From contig NZ_QOHR01000008.1 in NCBI RefSeq assembly GCF_003385555.1, forward strand, positions 1 to 64,000: a stretch of 64,000 nucleotides of DNA, given 5' to 3'. This DNA comes from Rhodosalinus sediminis. GTDB lineage: Bacteria > Pseudomonadota > Alphaproteobacteria > Rhodobacterales > Rhodobacteraceae. Both the position numbers and the translations under genes were made by a program. The notes below the pieces were generated by a model. That model did no database searches and was not told the origin of the DNA. It saw nothing but the letters and a program-made list of their open reading frames with translations. Every line of letters begins with the position of its first letter. Positions within the stretch are counted from its first letter, which is position 1. Shown here one piece after another: positions 23,273-31,930 of the stretch.

Positions 23273-25030
23273 ATGACCAGGGCGATGACCGGAGCGAAGA
23301 TGGTGGTCCAGGCGCTGAAGGATCAGGGCGTGGACACGGTATTCGGCTACCCGGGCGGCGCGGTGCTGCCGATCTACGACGAGATCTTCCAGCAGAGCGA
23401 CATCCGCCACATCCTCGTCCGGCACGAACAGGGCGCGGTGCACGCCGCCGAGGGCTACGCGCGCTCCACCGGCAAGCCGGGCGTCGTGCTGGTGACCTCC
23501 GGCCCCGGCGCGACCAACTCGGTCACCGGCCTGACCGACGCGCTGATGGACTCGATCCCGATCGTCGTGCTCACGGGGCAGGTGCCGACCTTCCTCATCG
23601 GCTCCGACGCCTTCCAAGAGGCCGACACTGTGGGCATCACCCGTGCCTGCACGAAGCACAACTGGCTCGTGAAGGACCCGGCGCGGCTCTCGGGCACGAT
23701 CCACGAGGCCTTCCACGTCGCCACCAACGGCCGGCCCGGCCCGGTTCTGGTGGATATCCCCAAGGACGTGCAGTTCGCCACCGACAGCTACACGCCCCCC
23801 GCGCAGGCGAAGCTCGGCCACTACCAGCCGCAGGTGAAGGGCGACATCGAGGGGATCACCGACCTCGTCGCCGCGATCGAGCGCGCCGAGCGGCCCGTCT
23901 TCTACACCGGGGGCGGCGTCGTGAACTCCGGCCCCGCGGCGAGCCAGCTCCTGCGCGAACTCGTGGACGCCACCGGCATCCCGATCACCTCGACGCTGAT
24001 GGGCCTCGGCGCCTACCCGGCCTCGGGCGACAACTGGCTCGGGATGCTGGGGATGCACGGCCTCTACGAGGCGAACCTCGCGATGCACGGCTGCGACCTG
24101 ATGATCAACCTCGGCGCGCGCTTCGACGACCGGATCACCGGGCGCATCGACGCCTTCTCGCCGGGCTCGAAGAAGGCGCATGTCGACGTGGACCCCTCCT
24201 CGATCAACAAGGTGGTCAAGACCGACTACCCGATCGTCGGCGACATCGCCCATGTGCTCGAGGACGTGCTGCGCGTCTGGAAATCGCGCGGGCGCAAGGT
24301 CAACCGCGAGGCGATCACCCGCTGGTGGCACCAGATCGAGGAATGGCGCAAGGTCGACTGCCTCGCCTTCAAGGCGGCGCCGCAGACCATCAAGCCGCAG
24401 CACGCCATCGCCCGGCTCGAGGCGCTCACGAAGCACCGGCGCGACCGCTACATCTGCACCGAGGTCGGCCAGCACCAGATGTGGGCCGCGCAGTACCTCG
24501 GCTTCGAGGACCCGAACCGCTGGATGACCTCCGGCGGCCTCGGCACCATGGGCTACGGCGTGCCGGCCTCCATCGGCGTGCAGGCGGCGCATCCCGACGC
24601 GCTGGTGATCAACGTCGCCGGCGAGGCGTCGTGGCTGATGACCATGCAGGAGATGGGCACGGCGGTGCAGTACCGCCTGCCGGTCAAGCAGTTCATCCTC
24701 AACAACGAGCGCCTCGGCATGGTGCGCCAGTGGCAGGAGCTCCTGCACGGCGAGCGCTACTCGCACAGCTGGTCCGAGGCGCTGCCGGATTTCGTCAAGC
24801 TCGCCGAGGCCTTCGGCTGCAAGGGCATCCAGTGCAGCGACCCGGCCGACCTCGACGACGCGATCCAGGAGATGCTCGACCACGACGGGCCGGTGATCTT
24901 CGACTGCCTCGTGGAGAAGCACGAGAACTGCTTCCCCATGATCCCCTCCGGCAAGGCGCACAACGAGATGCTGCTCGGCGAGGCGGAGACGCAGGGCGCG
25001 ATCGACGAGAAAGGCTCGGTGCTGGTGTGA
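23273..25030 (+). CDS. ilvI: Acetolactate synthase large (catalytic) subunit
   Basis: 585 aa. Thiamine-diphosphate and FAD enzyme joining pyruvate with pyruvate or 2-oxobutyrate, first common step of branched-chain amino-acid synthesis. It shows FGYPGGAVLPIYDEIF, the catalytic Glu in RHEQGAVHAAEGYAR (about residue 60), and the C-terminal TPP domain NVAGEASWLMTMQEMGTA...ILNNERLGMVRQWQELLHGERYS. The Mg2+-ligand position normally Asp (GDxS) reads Glu here (GEAS), probably a lineage variant. Start 23273 has GGAG with 7-nt spacing. Transcription is controlled by the leader-peptide attenuator. The regulatory subunit follows after a 135-bp gap with a hairpin repeat. Confidence 0.95.
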   Translation: MTRAMTGAKMVVQALKDQGVDTVFGYPGGAVLPIYDEIFQQSDIRHILVRHEQGAVHAAEGYARSTGKPGVVLVTSGPGATNSVTGLTDALMDSIPIVVLTGQVPTFLIGSDAFQEADTVGITRACTKHNWLVKDPARLSGTIHEAFHVATNGRPGPVLVDIPKDVQFATDSYTPPAQAKLGHYQPQVKGDIEGITDLVAAIERAERPVFYTGGGVVNSGPAASQLLRELVDATGIPITSTLMGLGAYPASGDNWLGMLGMHGLYEANLAMHGCDLMINLGARFDDRITGRIDAFSPGSKKAHVDVDPSSINKVVKTDYPIVGDIAHVLEDVLRVWKSRGRKVNREAITRWWHQIEEWRKVDCLAFKAAPQTIKPQHAIARLEALTKHRRDRYICTEVGQHQMWAAQYLGFEDPNRWMTSGGLGTMGYGVPASIGVQAAHPDALVINVAGEASWLMTMQEMGTAVQYRLPVKQFILNNERLGMVRQWQELLHGERYSHSWSEALPDFVKLAEAFGCKGIQCSDPADLDDAIQEMLDHDGPVIFDCLVEKHENCFPMIPSGKAHNEMLLGEAETQGAIDEKGSVLV

Positions 25031-25036
25031 CCGCGG

Positions 25037-25110
25037 GAGGGGGGCTGTCCGCCCCCCTCTTCGCCTGCGGCGAATTCACCCCCCGAGAGTATTTCGGCCA
25101 AGATGATGGG
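25037..25110 (+). repeat. Two-hairpin repeat element, copy B, inside ilvI-ilvH
   Basis: Stem 1 GAGGGGGGC (25037-25045) / GCCCCCCTC (25051-25059). Stem 2 TTCGCC (25060-25065) / GGCGAA (25069-25074), then TTCACCCCCCGAGAGTATTT and GGCCAAGATGATGGG. Relative to copies A and C (TTGGCC/GGCCAA), stem 2 has a G-C pair flipped to C-G in both arms, so the structure is kept by compensatory change. It starts 7 nt after the ilvI stop. Confidence 0.85.
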
Positions 25111-25165
25111 CCGGGGGCAGCGAAACGAAGCGGCCGCCCCGGGCGGCGACGAGAGGACGAGGCGG

Positions 25166-25729
25166 ATGTCCGCACTGAATATCGAAAAGGGCTCGAGCAA
25201 GCATTCGGCCTACAACCTGCGCCCGACCTTCTCGGACGTGCAGGAGACGCACACGCTCGCCGTGCTGGTGGACAACGAGCCCGGCGTGCTCGCGCGGGTG
25301 ATCGGGCTCTTCTCCGGGCGGGGCTACAATATCGAGAGCCTGACGGTGGCGGAGGTGGATCACACGGGCCATCTCAGCCGGATCACCATCGTCACCACCG
25401 GCACGCCGCAGGTGATCGAGCAGATCAAGGCGCAGCTCGGGCGGATCGTGCCGGTGCACGAGGTGCACGACCTGACGGCCGAGGGCCGCGCGGTCGAGCG
25501 CGAGCTCGCACTCTTCAAGGTCGCCGGACAGGGCGACAAGCGGGTGGAGGCGCTGCGCCTCGCCGACATCTTCCGCGCCAACGTCGTGGACAGCACGCTC
25601 GAGAGCTTCGTCTTCCAGATCACCGGCACCTCGGAGAAGGTGGACGCCTTCGCCGACCTGATGCGGCCTCTCGGGCTGATCGAGATGGCGCGCACGGGCG
25701 TCGCCGCGCTCTCGCGCGGGGCGGAGTGA
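25166..25729 (+). CDS. ilvH: Acetolactate synthase small (regulatory) subunit
   Basis: 187 aa. The N-terminal ACT domain (THTLAVLVDNEPGVLARVIGLFSGRGYNIESLTVAEV, about residues 27-63) binds valine for feedback inhibition, and the C-terminal ALS_ss_C domain (about 105-185) activates the catalytic subunit. The start MSALNIEKGSSKHSAYNLRP at 25166 is the family form. Upstream in-frame codons fall in the repeat element. Co-transcribed with ilvI. The hairpin repeat between them may set the subunit ratio. Confidence 0.95.
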   Translation: MSALNIEKGSSKHSAYNLRPTFSDVQETHTLAVLVDNEPGVLARVIGLFSGRGYNIESLTVAEVDHTGHLSRITIVTTGTPQVIEQIKAQLGRIVPVHEVHDLTAEGRAVERELALFKVAGQGDKRVEALRLADIFRANVVDSTLESFVFQITGTSEKVDAFADLMRPLGLIEMARTGVAALSRGAE

Positions 25730-25825
25730 GCGCGCGTGTCGGCGGCGGATAAGCGAGGTCGCAAAGAGGCGCGCGCGATCTGACGGAGAGTCTAGTCTCG
25801 CTCCACCCAACAGGAGAGCGAGGCA

Positions 25826-26980
25826 ATGACCGTGACCGATCTGTCGCATGTCCGTCGCCCCGTCGCCGAGGCGCAGGGGCTGCCCAACGCGCATTACACC
25901 GACCCCGCCCTCTACGCCGAGGAGCGGGAGGCGCTGCTCTTCCGGCAATGGGCCGGGCTCGCCGTGGCCGCCGACGTGCCCGAGCGCGGCGACGCGGTGC
26001 CGATCGATTTCCTCGGCATGCCGCTTCTGCTGCTGCGCGACCGGGCGGGCGCGGTGCGCGTCTTCATGAACACCTGCCGCCACCGCGGCATGATCCTCGT
26101 CTCCGAGCCGCGGCGCATCGAGGGGGCGATCCGCTGCCCCTATCACTCTTGGTGCTACGGCACCGACGGGCGGCTCGTCTCGACGCCGCACGTCGGCGGG
26201 CCGGGGCGCAACACCCACGACGCGATCCGGCGCGACGAGCTCGGGCTGATCGAGGTGCCGAGCGCGGTGCGCTTCGGCGTGGTCTGGATCAACGTCTCGG
26301 GCGACGCGCCGCCCTTCGAGGAGGCGATGGGCGATCTGCTCGACCGCTGGGCGGAGTTCGACCGCGACTGGGTGCACGGCGGCGCCGACAGCCGCTGGGA
26401 CCTGACGGTGGAGGCGAACTGGAAGCTCGCGGTGGAGAACTACTGCGAGAGCTACCACCTGCCGTGGGTGCATCCGGGGCTGAACAGCTACTCGCGGCTC
26501 GAGGATCACTACAACATCGCCCTGCCGGGGCGCTTCTCGGGTCAGGGCACGCGGGTCTATCGCCAGCTCCGGGGCGAGGACGGCGCGGTCTTTCCGGATT
26601 TCGACGGGATTTCGCAGGCCTGGGACACGGCGGCGGAATACATCGCCGTCTATCCCAACGTGCTCCTCGGGGTGCACCGCGACCACGCCTTCGCGATCCT
26701 GCTGATCCCGCAGGGCCCGGAGCGCACGCTGGAGCGCGTGCATCTCTTCTACCCCACGGCCGAGACCGACGCGGGCCTGCGCGCGAAGAACACCGAGCAG
26801 TGGCATACCGTCTTCGCCGAGGACATTTTCGTCGTCGAGGGCATGCAGCGCGGGCGCCACGCGGCGGGCTTCGACGGCGGACGCTTCAGCCCGGAGATGG
26901 ACGCGCCCACCCACTGCTTCCACGACTGGGCGGCGGCCGGGCTTCAGGCGTGGCGGGCGATGGCCCGCGCGGCGGAATGA
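25826..26980 (+). CDS. Rieske-type aromatic-ring-hydroxylating / N-demethylating oxygenase alpha subunit
   Basis: 384 aa. The Rieske [2Fe-2S] ligands are in NTCRHRG (about residues 80-86) and CPYHSWCYG (about 102-110). The mononuclear iron site is in NWKLAVENYCESYHLPWVH (about 197-216). The length and shortened catalytic domain resemble choline/carnitine monooxygenase and GbcA-type enzymes more than the ring dioxygenases. No reductase or beta subunit is adjacent, so the electron donor must be elsewhere. The stop overlaps the next start (ATGA), coupling it to a 70-aa protein. The substrate is not identifiable here. Confidence 0.85.
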   Translation: MTVTDLSHVRRPVAEAQGLPNAHYTDPALYAEEREALLFRQWAGLAVAADVPERGDAVPIDFLGMPLLLLRDRAGAVRVFMNTCRHRGMILVSEPRRIEGAIRCPYHSWCYGTDGRLVSTPHVGGPGRNTHDAIRRDELGLIEVPSAVRFGVVWINVSGDAPPFEEAMGDLLDRWAEFDRDWVHGGADSRWDLTVEANWKLAVENYCESYHLPWVHPGLNSYSRLEDHYNIALPGRFSGQGTRVYRQLRGEDGAVFPDFDGISQAWDTAAEYIAVYPNVLLGVHRDHAFAILLIPQGPERTLERVHLFYPTAETDAGLRAKNTEQWHTVFAEDIFVVEGMQRGRHAAGFDGGRFSPEMDAPTHCFHDWAAAGLQAWRAMARAAE

Positions 26981-27189
26981 GCGGGCTCGACGCCGCGCTG
27001 ATGGCGGCGCACGAGGCGGGCGACGGCGCCGGGCTCGCCCGGCTCTACGAGCGCGCGGCGGAGACGGCGGGCGACGTGGACGCGGCCTGCTTCTTCCTGA
27101 CGCATGCCTATGTCCATGCGCTCGAGGCGTGCGACCCGCGCGCGCGCCACCTGCACGGGCGGCTCAAGGCGCACGGGCGCGAGGCCTGA
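26977..27189 (+). CDS. Small conserved protein coupled to the Rieske oxygenase (70 aa)
   Basis: 70 aa starting MSGLDAALMAAHEAGDGAGL. The segment ARLYERAAETAGDVDAACFFLTHAYVHALEACDPRARHLHGRLKAHGREA looks like a single TPR/Sel1-like helix hairpin. The ATG overlaps the Rieske stop (ATGA 26977-26980). I recall very similar small proteins next to other genes in Rhodobacterales, always uncharacterised. A partner-binding or accessory role is possible, but only the coupling supports it. It ends 4 bp before a convergent gene. Confidence 0.75.
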   Translation: MSGLDAALMAAHEAGDGAGLARLYERAAETAGDVDAACFFLTHAYVHALEACDPRARHLHGRLKAHGREA

Positions 27190-27193
27190 GGGC

Positions 27194-28021
27194 TCAGGGC
27201 GCGGCGTCGCCCCCGGCCGCCGCCGCGGGGGCCGCGCCCGGCGCGGCGGCCTCGGCCTTCATCCGGCTGTAGAGATGCCAGGAGGCGTGGCCGAGGAGCG
27301 GCAGCACCACGAAGAGGCCGAGGAACCACGGCACCATCGCCGCGAAGGTCAGCGTCGCCACCGCCGCGCCCCAGCCGAGCATCGTGACCGGGCGCGCCGC
27401 GACGCTCTGAAAGCTCGTGATCATGGCGGTGACGAAGTCCACCTCCCGGTCGAGGAGGAGCGGCAGGGCGACCACCGTCAGCGAGAAGAGCACCGCCGCG
27501 AAGCCCGCGCCCACCGCCGCCTCGACGCCCAGCATCGCGAGGCCATTGGGCGTCAGGTAGATCTCGTAGGAGGTCGAGACGTTGGTCATCGTCGACAGCC
27601 CCATGAAGAGCGCGAAGATCATGTGGGCGAGGAAGAACCAGAAGAGAAAGAGGATGATGATGACCGCCGAGATCGAGGGCAGCTGGCGCTGGCTCTGGCG
27701 CAGGACGACGCCCGCGACGCCGGGCCAGTCGAGCGGGCGCCCGGCCTCCAGCCGGCGGCTCACCTCGTAGATGCCCACGGCGGCGAAGGGGCCGATCAGC
27801 GGAAAGCCGATCGCCGCGAAGACGAGCCAGTAGCTCTCGCCCGTCCAGCGGGTCACGAAGACCATCGCCCAGCCGCCGAGCACGTAGACCGCGGCGAAGC
27901 CGAGCCCGTAGGCCGGCGCGCGGCGGAAGTCGCGCCAGCCGCGCACCAGCGCCTCGCGCAGCATGGCCACCCGCACGGGGGCGAGCGGCGGCACCCCGTG
28001 GGGCGGCGTCTCCTCGGCCAT
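27194..28021 (-). CDS. DUF2189 integral membrane protein
   Basis: 275 aa with about six transmembrane helices (for example [76 protein letters not shown]). The architecture and the [26 protein letters not shown] segment match DUF2189, alphaproteobacterial membrane proteins of unknown role. The C-terminus is an Ala/Gly-rich cytoplasmic tail. It lies 72 bp downstream of prfB on the same strand, probably a separate unit. No function can be assigned. Confidence 0.85.
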   Translation of the reverse strand: MAEETPPHGVPPLAPVRVAMLREALVRGWRDFRRAPAYGLGFAAVYVLGGWAMVFVTRWTGESYWLVFAAIGFPLIGPFAAVGIYEVSRRLEAGRPLDWPGVAGVVLRQSQRQLPSISAVIIILFLFWFFLAHMIFALFMGLSTMTNVSTSYEIYLTPNGLAMLGVEAAVGAGFAAVLFSLTVVALPLLLDREVDFVTAMITSFQSVAARPVTMLGWGAAVATLTFAAMVPWFLGLFVVLPLLGHASWHLYSRMKAEAAAPGAAPAAAAGGDAAP

Positions 28022-28093
28022 GGGCCTCCCCTCCCTGCGACCGTCCGCCGCATGAGATAGGGGGCCGGCCCCGGAATCAAGGGGCGGTGGGCC

Positions 28094-29221
28094 TCAGGCC
28101 TCTTCCTGCATGTCCGAGCGGCTCTTGCCCGCGGCCTCGTCGGCGAGCGCGGCGGCCATGAAGGCGTCGAGATCGCCGTCGAGCACGCCCTTGGTGTCGG
28201 AGGTCTCGTGGTGCGTGCGCAGGTCCTTCACCATCTGGTAGGGCTGCAGCACGTAGGAGCGGATCTGGTTGCCCCAGCCGGCCTCGCCCTTGGCGGCGTG
28301 CTGCGCCTCGATCTCGGCGTTCCGCCGGTCGAGCTCCATCTGGTAGAGCCGCGACTTCAGCGCCTTCATGGCGATGTCGCGGTTCTGGTGCTGCGACTTC
28401 TCGGAGCTGGTGACGACGATGCCCGTGGGCTCGTGGGTGATGCGCACCGCCGAATCGGTGGTGTTGACGTGCTGCCCGCCCGCGCCGGAGCTGCGGAAGG
28501 TGTCGACGCGGATGTCGGCGGGGTTCACCTCGATCTCGATGTTGTCGTCCACCACCGGATAGACCCAGACCGAGCTGAACGAGGTGTGCCGCCGCGCCGA
28601 GCTGTCGTAGGGCGAGATCCGCACGAGGCGGTGCACGCCGGATTCGCTCTTCAGCCAGCCGTAGGCGTTGTGGCCGCGGATCAGGTAGGTCGCGGACTTG
28701 ATGCCCGCCTCCTCGCCCGGCGTCTCGGCCTGAAGCTCGACCTTGTAGCCGCGCTTCTCGGCCCACCGCACGTACATCCGCGCGAGCATCGCCGCCCAGT
28801 CGCAGCTTTCCGTGCCGCCGGCGCCGGCGTGGATCTCGAGATAGGTGTCGTTGGGGTCCGCCTCCCCGTCGAGGAGCGCCTCGAGCTCCTTCGCGCGGGC
28901 GGTCCGGGCGAGCTCGGTGAGCGCGGTCTCGGCCTCGGCGACGACCTCCGCGTCGCCCTCGGCCTCGCCCATCTCGACGAGCTCGACGTTGTCCTCGAGC
29001 TGCTGCTGTAGGGACTTAACCGTCTCGATCCGGTCGACCAGCGTCTGGCGCTCGCGCATCAGCTTCTGCGCGTGGGCCGGATCGTTCCAGAGGTCCGGGT
29101 CCTCGACGCGCGCGTCGTATTCCTCGAGCCGGTGGGCGGCGGTCTCCCAGTCCATCCGCTGACGCAGGAGCGCCAGCGACTTCTCGATCTCGTCCACCGC
29201 GTTCTGTGCCTCGGCACGCAT
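28094..29221 (-). CDS. prfB: Peptide chain release factor 2
   Basis: 375 aa. It terminates translation at UGA and UAA. The GGQ peptidyl-hydrolysis motif is in [10 protein letters not shown] (about residue 250). The recognition tripeptide is SPY ([13 protein letters not shown]) instead of SPF, which I recall as common in alphaproteobacteria. The reading frame is continuous from the ATG at 29221, so the autoregulatory +1 frameshift with its early UGA is absent. A TTG two codons earlier is a weaker start. It follows mrcA by 77 bp on the same strand. Confidence 0.95.
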   Translation of the reverse strand: MRAEAQNAVDEIEKSLALLRQRMDWETAAHRLEEYDARVEDPDLWNDPAHAQKLMRERQTLVDRIETVKSLQQQLEDNVELVEMGEAEGDAEVVAEAETALTELARTARAKELEALLDGEADPNDTYLEIHAGAGGTESCDWAAMLARMYVRWAEKRGYKVELQAETPGEEAGIKSATYLIRGHNAYGWLKSESGVHRLVRISPYDSSARRHTSFSSVWVYPVVDDNIEIEVNPADIRVDTFRSSGAGGQHVNTTDSAVRITHEPTGIVVTSSEKSQHQNRDIAMKALKSRLYQMELDRRNAEIEAQHAAKGEAGWGNQIRSYVLQPYQMVKDLRTHHETSDTKGVLDGDLDAFMAAALADEAAGKSRSDMQEEA

Positions 29222-29298
29222 GTGCAAATCCCCGGAACTTCAGGTCGGCCCGTCGAGCGGGCGTGATATCGGAGCCGCCCGCGGGCGGCAAGGCGCGC

Positions 29299-31815
29299 TC
29301 AGTAGAGCCCGCCGGAACTCATCGAGCCGAAGCTCGCGCGCGGACCGACGGTGCCCGAGTCGCCGGTGGAGGTCGTGACCTCGCGCGAGCTGTCCTCGCC
29401 GGGCGCGATCCGGTCGAAATCGCTGCCCACCGCGAAGCCGCCGTCGTAGGCGACGCCGAAGATCGGCTCCTCGCCCTCGCGGAAGTATTCGGCGACGACG
29501 TTCTCGCCCGTGGCGTCGTCGGGCAGGCGCGCGCCGCTGTAGCGGTCGATCTTGATGAACCGCCCGCCCTCGGGCACTTCGAAGGCCTCGCCGCCGTATT
29601 TCTCGACCGCCTCGGTCATGAACTCCTGGAACACCGGCCCGCAGAACGCCCCGCCGGAGGCGCCGCGCCCGAGCGGGCGGGGCTGATCGTAGCCGATGTA
29701 GCACCCGGCCACGAGGGTCGAGGTGAAGCCCACGAACCAGACGTCGCGCGCCTCGTTGGTGGTGCCGGTCTTGCCGGCCGTCGGCACGGGAAGGTTGACC
29801 GTGCGCGCCGCCGTGCCGCGCTCCACCACGCCCTGCATCATCGAGGTGAGCTGATAGGCGGTGATGTCGTCCATCACGCGGCGGCGGTCCGAGACGATGC
29901 GCGGCCCCTGCCCCTGAGGCAGCGTGGCGTCGTCGCAGTCGATGCAGTCGCGCTGATCGTGGCGGTAGATGGTGCGCCCGTAGCGATCCTGAATTCGATC
30001 CACGAGCGTCGGCTCCACCCGCTCGCCCCCGTTGGCGAACATCGCGTAGGCGGCGACCATGCGGTAGAGCGTCGTCTCGTCCGAGCCGAGCGCGTTGGCG
30101 AGATAGCGGCCCATGTCCTCGTAGACGCCGAAGCGTTCGGCGTAGCGCGCCACCGTGTCCATGCCCACCTCCTGCGCGAGGCGCACGGTCATCAGGTTCC
30201 GCGACCGCTCGATCCCGGTGCGCAGCGGCGTCGGCCCGTAGAAGCGGTTCGAGGCGTTGCGCGGGCGCCAGACGCCGTCGGGCGTCTCCACCTCGATGGG
30301 CGCATCCACGACGATGGTGGCCGGCGAATAGCCCGAATCGAGCGCCGCGGCGTAGACGAACGGCTTGAACGAAGATCCCGGCTGGCGCTGCGCCTGCGTG
30401 GCGCGGTTGAAGACCGAATGCTGGTAGGAAAACCCACCCTGCATGGCGATCACGCGGCCGGTGTTGACGTCCATCGCCATGAATCCGCCCTCGACCTCCG
30501 GCACCTGGCGCAGCGTCCAGCGCAGGAAATTCCCCGCCTCGTCCCGCATCCGGCGGACATGCACCACGTCGCCCCGCGCGAAGGTCTCGAAGAAATCGCC
30601 CGGCAGCCAGTCGATATCCTCGCGCGGGATGGCGATGGGCGCCTCGCCGGAAAAGGGCACGCCCTCGATACCGACGAGCAGCCGCTGCGCCTCGATCTCC
30701 AGCACCACCGCCGGGCGCCATTCGCCGTCGAGATCGATGTCGCGCGCCACCTCCGCGTCCGAGAGCGCCGCGCGCCAGGCCGCCTCGTCGTCGAGGAGCG
30801 CCGGGTCGATCCGCTCGCCCGTGCCGCGCCATTCGCCCTGCTGGCGGTCGTAGTCCTCCAGCTTGCGGCGCAGCGCCTCGGCCGCGACCTCCTGCATCTC
30901 GGGGTCGATCGTGGCGCGCACCGTCAGACCGCCGGTGAAGAACTGCTCCTCCCCGAAGTCGCGGGACAGCTGGCGGCGGATCTCGTCGGTGGGATAGTCG
31001 CGCGGCGGCAGCTTGGCGCGGAAGCTCTCGAAGGCGCCGCCCTGCACCGTCCGCAGCGGCCGCTCGCGCTCCCGGTCGTAGGCCGCGCGGTCGAGATAGC
31101 CGTTCTCGTACATCTCCTCGAGCACGAAGTTCCGCCGCGCCATGAGGCGCTCGGCGTTGCGGACCGGGTGATAATCCGACGGCGCCTTGGGCAGCGCGGC
31201 GAGCGTGGCCGCCTCGTGCGGGGCGAGCTCGCCCAGCGTCTTGTTGAAGAAGGTCTGCGCCGCCGCCGTCACGCCGTAGGAGTTCTGCCCGAGGTAGATC
31301 TCGTTCAGGTAGAGCTCGAGGATCTCCTCCTTCGTGAGGGTCTGCTCGAGCCGGGTGGCGAGGATGATCTCCTTGATCTTGCGCTCGATCCGCCGGTCGC
31401 CGGACAGCAGGAAGTTCTTCATCACCTGCTGCGTGATGGTGGAGGCGCCGCGCAGCGTCTCGCCGCGCGTGCGCACGGCCTCCACGATGGCGGCGGCGAT
31501 GCCGCGCGCGTCGTAGCCCGAATGCTGATAGAAGTTCTTGTCCTCGGCCGAGATGAAGGCGTGCTTCACCAGCTCCGGGATCTCCTCGGCGGGGGTGAAG
31601 AGCCGGCGCTCGCGCGCGAACTCGTCCACGATCGCGCCCTCGACGGAGTAGATGCGGCTGATCGTCGGCGGCTGATACTGCGCGAGGCTCTCGTGGCTCG
31701 GCAGGTCGCGGCCGTAGACCCAGAAGACGCCCCCGATCGAGAGCGCCGCGACCACGAGGCCGAGGGTGAGGAAGCTGAAGATCGCTCCGAAGACCGAAAG
31801 GATGAACCTGAGCAC
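29299..31815 (-). CDS. mrcA: Penicillin-binding protein 1A (bifunctional)
   Basis: 838 aa. It polymerises and cross-links peptidoglycan. One N-terminal anchor helix (FLTLGLVVAALSIGGVFWVY) precedes the GT51 transglycosylase domain, with the catalytic Glu in SAEDKNFYQHSGYD and TRGETLRGASTITQQVMKNF. An OB-like insertion follows. The transpeptidase has SSFKPF (active-site Ser), SRN and KTGTTN. It acts at the periplasmic face of the inner membrane. It is in a minus-strand series with the amidase amiC upstream and prfB downstream, a common arrangement in this order. Confidence 0.95.
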   Translation of the reverse strand: MLRFILSVFGAIFSFLTLGLVVAALSIGGVFWVYGRDLPSHESLAQYQPPTISRIYSVEGAIVDEFARERRLFTPAEEIPELVKHAFISAEDKNFYQHSGYDARGIAAAIVEAVRTRGETLRGASTITQQVMKNFLLSGDRRIERKIKEIILATRLEQTLTKEEILELYLNEIYLGQNSYGVTAAAQTFFNKTLGELAPHEAATLAALPKAPSDYHPVRNAERLMARRNFVLEEMYENGYLDRAAYDRERERPLRTVQGGAFESFRAKLPPRDYPTDEIRRQLSRDFGEEQFFTGGLTVRATIDPEMQEVAAEALRRKLEDYDRQQGEWRGTGERIDPALLDDEAAWRAALSDAEVARDIDLDGEWRPAVVLEIEAQRLLVGIEGVPFSGEAPIAIPREDIDWLPGDFFETFARGDVVHVRRMRDEAGNFLRWTLRQVPEVEGGFMAMDVNTGRVIAMQGGFSYQHSVFNRATQAQRQPGSSFKPFVYAAALDSGYSPATIVVDAPIEVETPDGVWRPRNASNRFYGPTPLRTGIERSRNLMTVRLAQEVGMDTVARYAERFGVYEDMGRYLANALGSDETTLYRMVAAYAMFANGGERVEPTLVDRIQDRYGRTIYRHDQRDCIDCDDATLPQGQGPRIVSDRRRVMDDITAYQLTSMMQGVVERGTAARTVNLPVPTAGKTGTTNEARDVWFVGFTSTLVAGCYIGYDQPRPLGRGASGGAFCGPVFQEFMTEAVEKYGGEAFEVPEGGRFIKIDRYSGARLPDDATGENVVAEYFREGEEPIFGVAYDGGFAVGSDFDRIAPGEDSSREVTTSTGDSGTVGPRASFGSMSSGGLY

Positions 31816-31930
31816 GCCGCGCTCCCGCAGATTTGGTCGCCTTGCTACACCCGCGCGGTGCGGCGGTCAAAAGAGCCGCGCGCGTCGTCCGGATATGGGG
31901 ACGCGCAGCGCGGATGTCAGGGGGCGCGCG

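Noticed and set aside
28094-29227. Programmed +1 frameshift in prfB
   Set aside because: The frame is continuous with no early in-frame TGA and no slippery CTT-T-GA site.
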